A DNA stretch of 23,521 nucleotides, taken from IMG/VR virus record IMGVR_UViG_3300024348_000258, positions 1 through 23,521 of that record. One strand, written 5' to 3'. Both the position numbers and the translations under genes were made by a program. The stretch is from a virus. The notes under the pieces were generated by a model. It saw only the letters and a program-made list of their open reading frames with translations. It was not told where the DNA came from and made no database searches. Of this stretch, positions 22,788 through 23,521 are shown in pieces; position 1 is the stretch's first letter; each line of letters opens with the position of its first letter.

Positions 22788-23521
22788 ATGGCGTACAGAG
22801 TAAACAGTTTTAATCAAGACACTGCACTGCTAGTTCAAGATGCTACCCTAAACAAAGAAAGTCATCTGACACTGGTTGGTAAAAACTGGTATGGCTATGG
22901 TGAAATCATGGCTGAAAATTTGTATCATATAACAGAGAACTTCGCAAAAGAATCAAATCCAGATTCAGCTAAATCTATCCGTGGACAAATTTACTATAAT
23001 ACCGCAGAAGAAAAATTTTATTATTTTGATAAAAAACCAACAGATGGCGGCCAGTGGCGAGATATGAGACTCGGATCAGTTATTCCTCTAACTATTAAAG
23101 ACACTGGTAATAACGACCACTATGTAACAATTATTGCTGACGACAATAATAATATTATTTCTCTTGCATCTAACGACTCTTTTGATATTAGAAGTGATCA
23201 GGACAGTTTACCATACGATGTCTATACTACATTTTTTAATGTGTCATCATCTACGTCTCCAATCGGTCGCGGAATTAATTTAAATCCTACCGCAGATTAT
23301 AAATTCCATGGTACTGCAACAAGCGCACAGTATGCTGACCTTGCAGAATATTATAGCAGCGATGCAGAGTATGAGCCAGGCACAGTACTAAAGATTGGTG
23401 GCGAAGCAGAAGTAACACAGACAACAACAGCATTTTGCCCAGATGTATTTGGCGTAGTATCAACAGATCCTGCATATTTGATGAACAGTAATTTAGGCGG
23501 AACACGTGTAGCAGTTGCACT
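22788..23521 (+). CDS. Tail fibre protein, 3'-truncated by the window edge
   Basis: An open frame from the ATG at 22788 to the right edge (244 codons seen), with AGGA about eight bases upstream. The N-terminal part (about 25-85) shows SHLTLVGKNWYGYGEIMAEN followed by LYHITENFA, then RGQIYYNTAEEKFYYFD. This matches the repeated N-terminal module of fibre-type proteins in marine T4-like phages (LTLxGxxxxxYGExxxENxxxxxENFA...GQxYYxT). Further on (about 185-240) ATSAQYADLAEYYSSDAEYE, PGTVLKIGGEAEV and VFGVVSTDPAYLMNS match the conserved block that often precedes the fibre C-terminus and is associated with self-processing or chaperone regions. The protein probably binds the host surface or links a fibre to the baseplate. 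The receptor-binding tip, if any, is outside the window. Confidence 0.8.
   Translation, partial: MAYRVNSFNQDTALLVQDATLNKESHLTLVGKNWYGYGEIMAENLYHITENFAKESNPDSAKSIRGQIYYNTAEEKFYYFDKKPTDGGQWRDMRLGSVIPLTIKDTGNNDHYVTIIADDNNNIISLASNDSFDIRSDQDSLPYDVYTTFFNVSSSTSPIGRGINLNPTADYKFHGTATSAQYADLAEYYSSDAEYEPGTVLKIGGEAEVTQTTTAFCPDVFGVVSTDPAYLMNSNLGGTRVAVA

Overview
The window is part of the genome of a tailed, contractile-tail bacteriophage (myovirus) of the T4 supergroup. The evidence is a set of recognisable T4-type proteins in T4-like clusters: the gp46/gp47 recombination nuclease, the gp55 late sigma factor, and baseplate proteins resembling gp48, gp53, gp5, gp25 and gp6. The AT-rich composition and the resemblance of gp55, gp6 and the fibre to marine (cyanophage/pelagiphage-type) relatives suggest an aquatic phage. 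The host cannot be named from this sequence. No tRNA, CRISPR array, integrase or insertion sequence was seen, and no stretch over 300 bases lacks a gene.

Layout. (1) Positions 1-2165, minus strand: gene order 55, 47, 46 (46 runs off the left edge), behind a good sigma-70-type promoter. (2) Positions 2166-2262: a short divergent control region with that promoter facing left and a T4-late-type promoter facing right. (3) Positions 2263-7507, plus strand: a tightly packed late operon encoding a nucleotidyltransferase with a possible capsid-targeting N-terminus, a tail-tube-cap-like protein, a small gp53-like wedge protein, a putative hub protein, a gp5-like spike without lysozyme domain, and a separate lysozyme-fold protein whose catalytic residues look degenerate. 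All five internal junctions are one-base TAATG overlaps. (4) Positions 7518-8075: a free-standing HNH endonuclease, followed by an 11-bp hairpin with a GNRA-type loop. (5) Positions 8138-22144: gp25, an enlarged gp6 (1027 aa) and a giant 3512-aa virion protein in the slot where T4 has gp7. (6) Positions 22141-23521: a possible 19-codon coupling ORF, a 194-aa conserved-looking structural protein and the start of a tail fibre gene open at the right edge.

How the parts fit. The leftward operon supplies gp55, which with host RNA polymerase would read late promoters. Three late-promoter-like octamers in this window lie directly upstream of late genes (2235, 8125, 22174), so the window holds both the regulator and its presumed targets. 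The rightward genes build the tail tip and baseplate: spike and hub, tube cap, wedge and fibres.

The most interesting points are the candidate packaged nucleotidyltransferase, the split and apparently dead lysozyme module, a predicted leaderless late mRNA for gp25, the giant protein with carbohydrate-binding-like and flagellar-IN-like segments, and a 28-bp inverted repeat inside the hub gene. All assignments come from reading motifs by eye; no database search or structure prediction was run.
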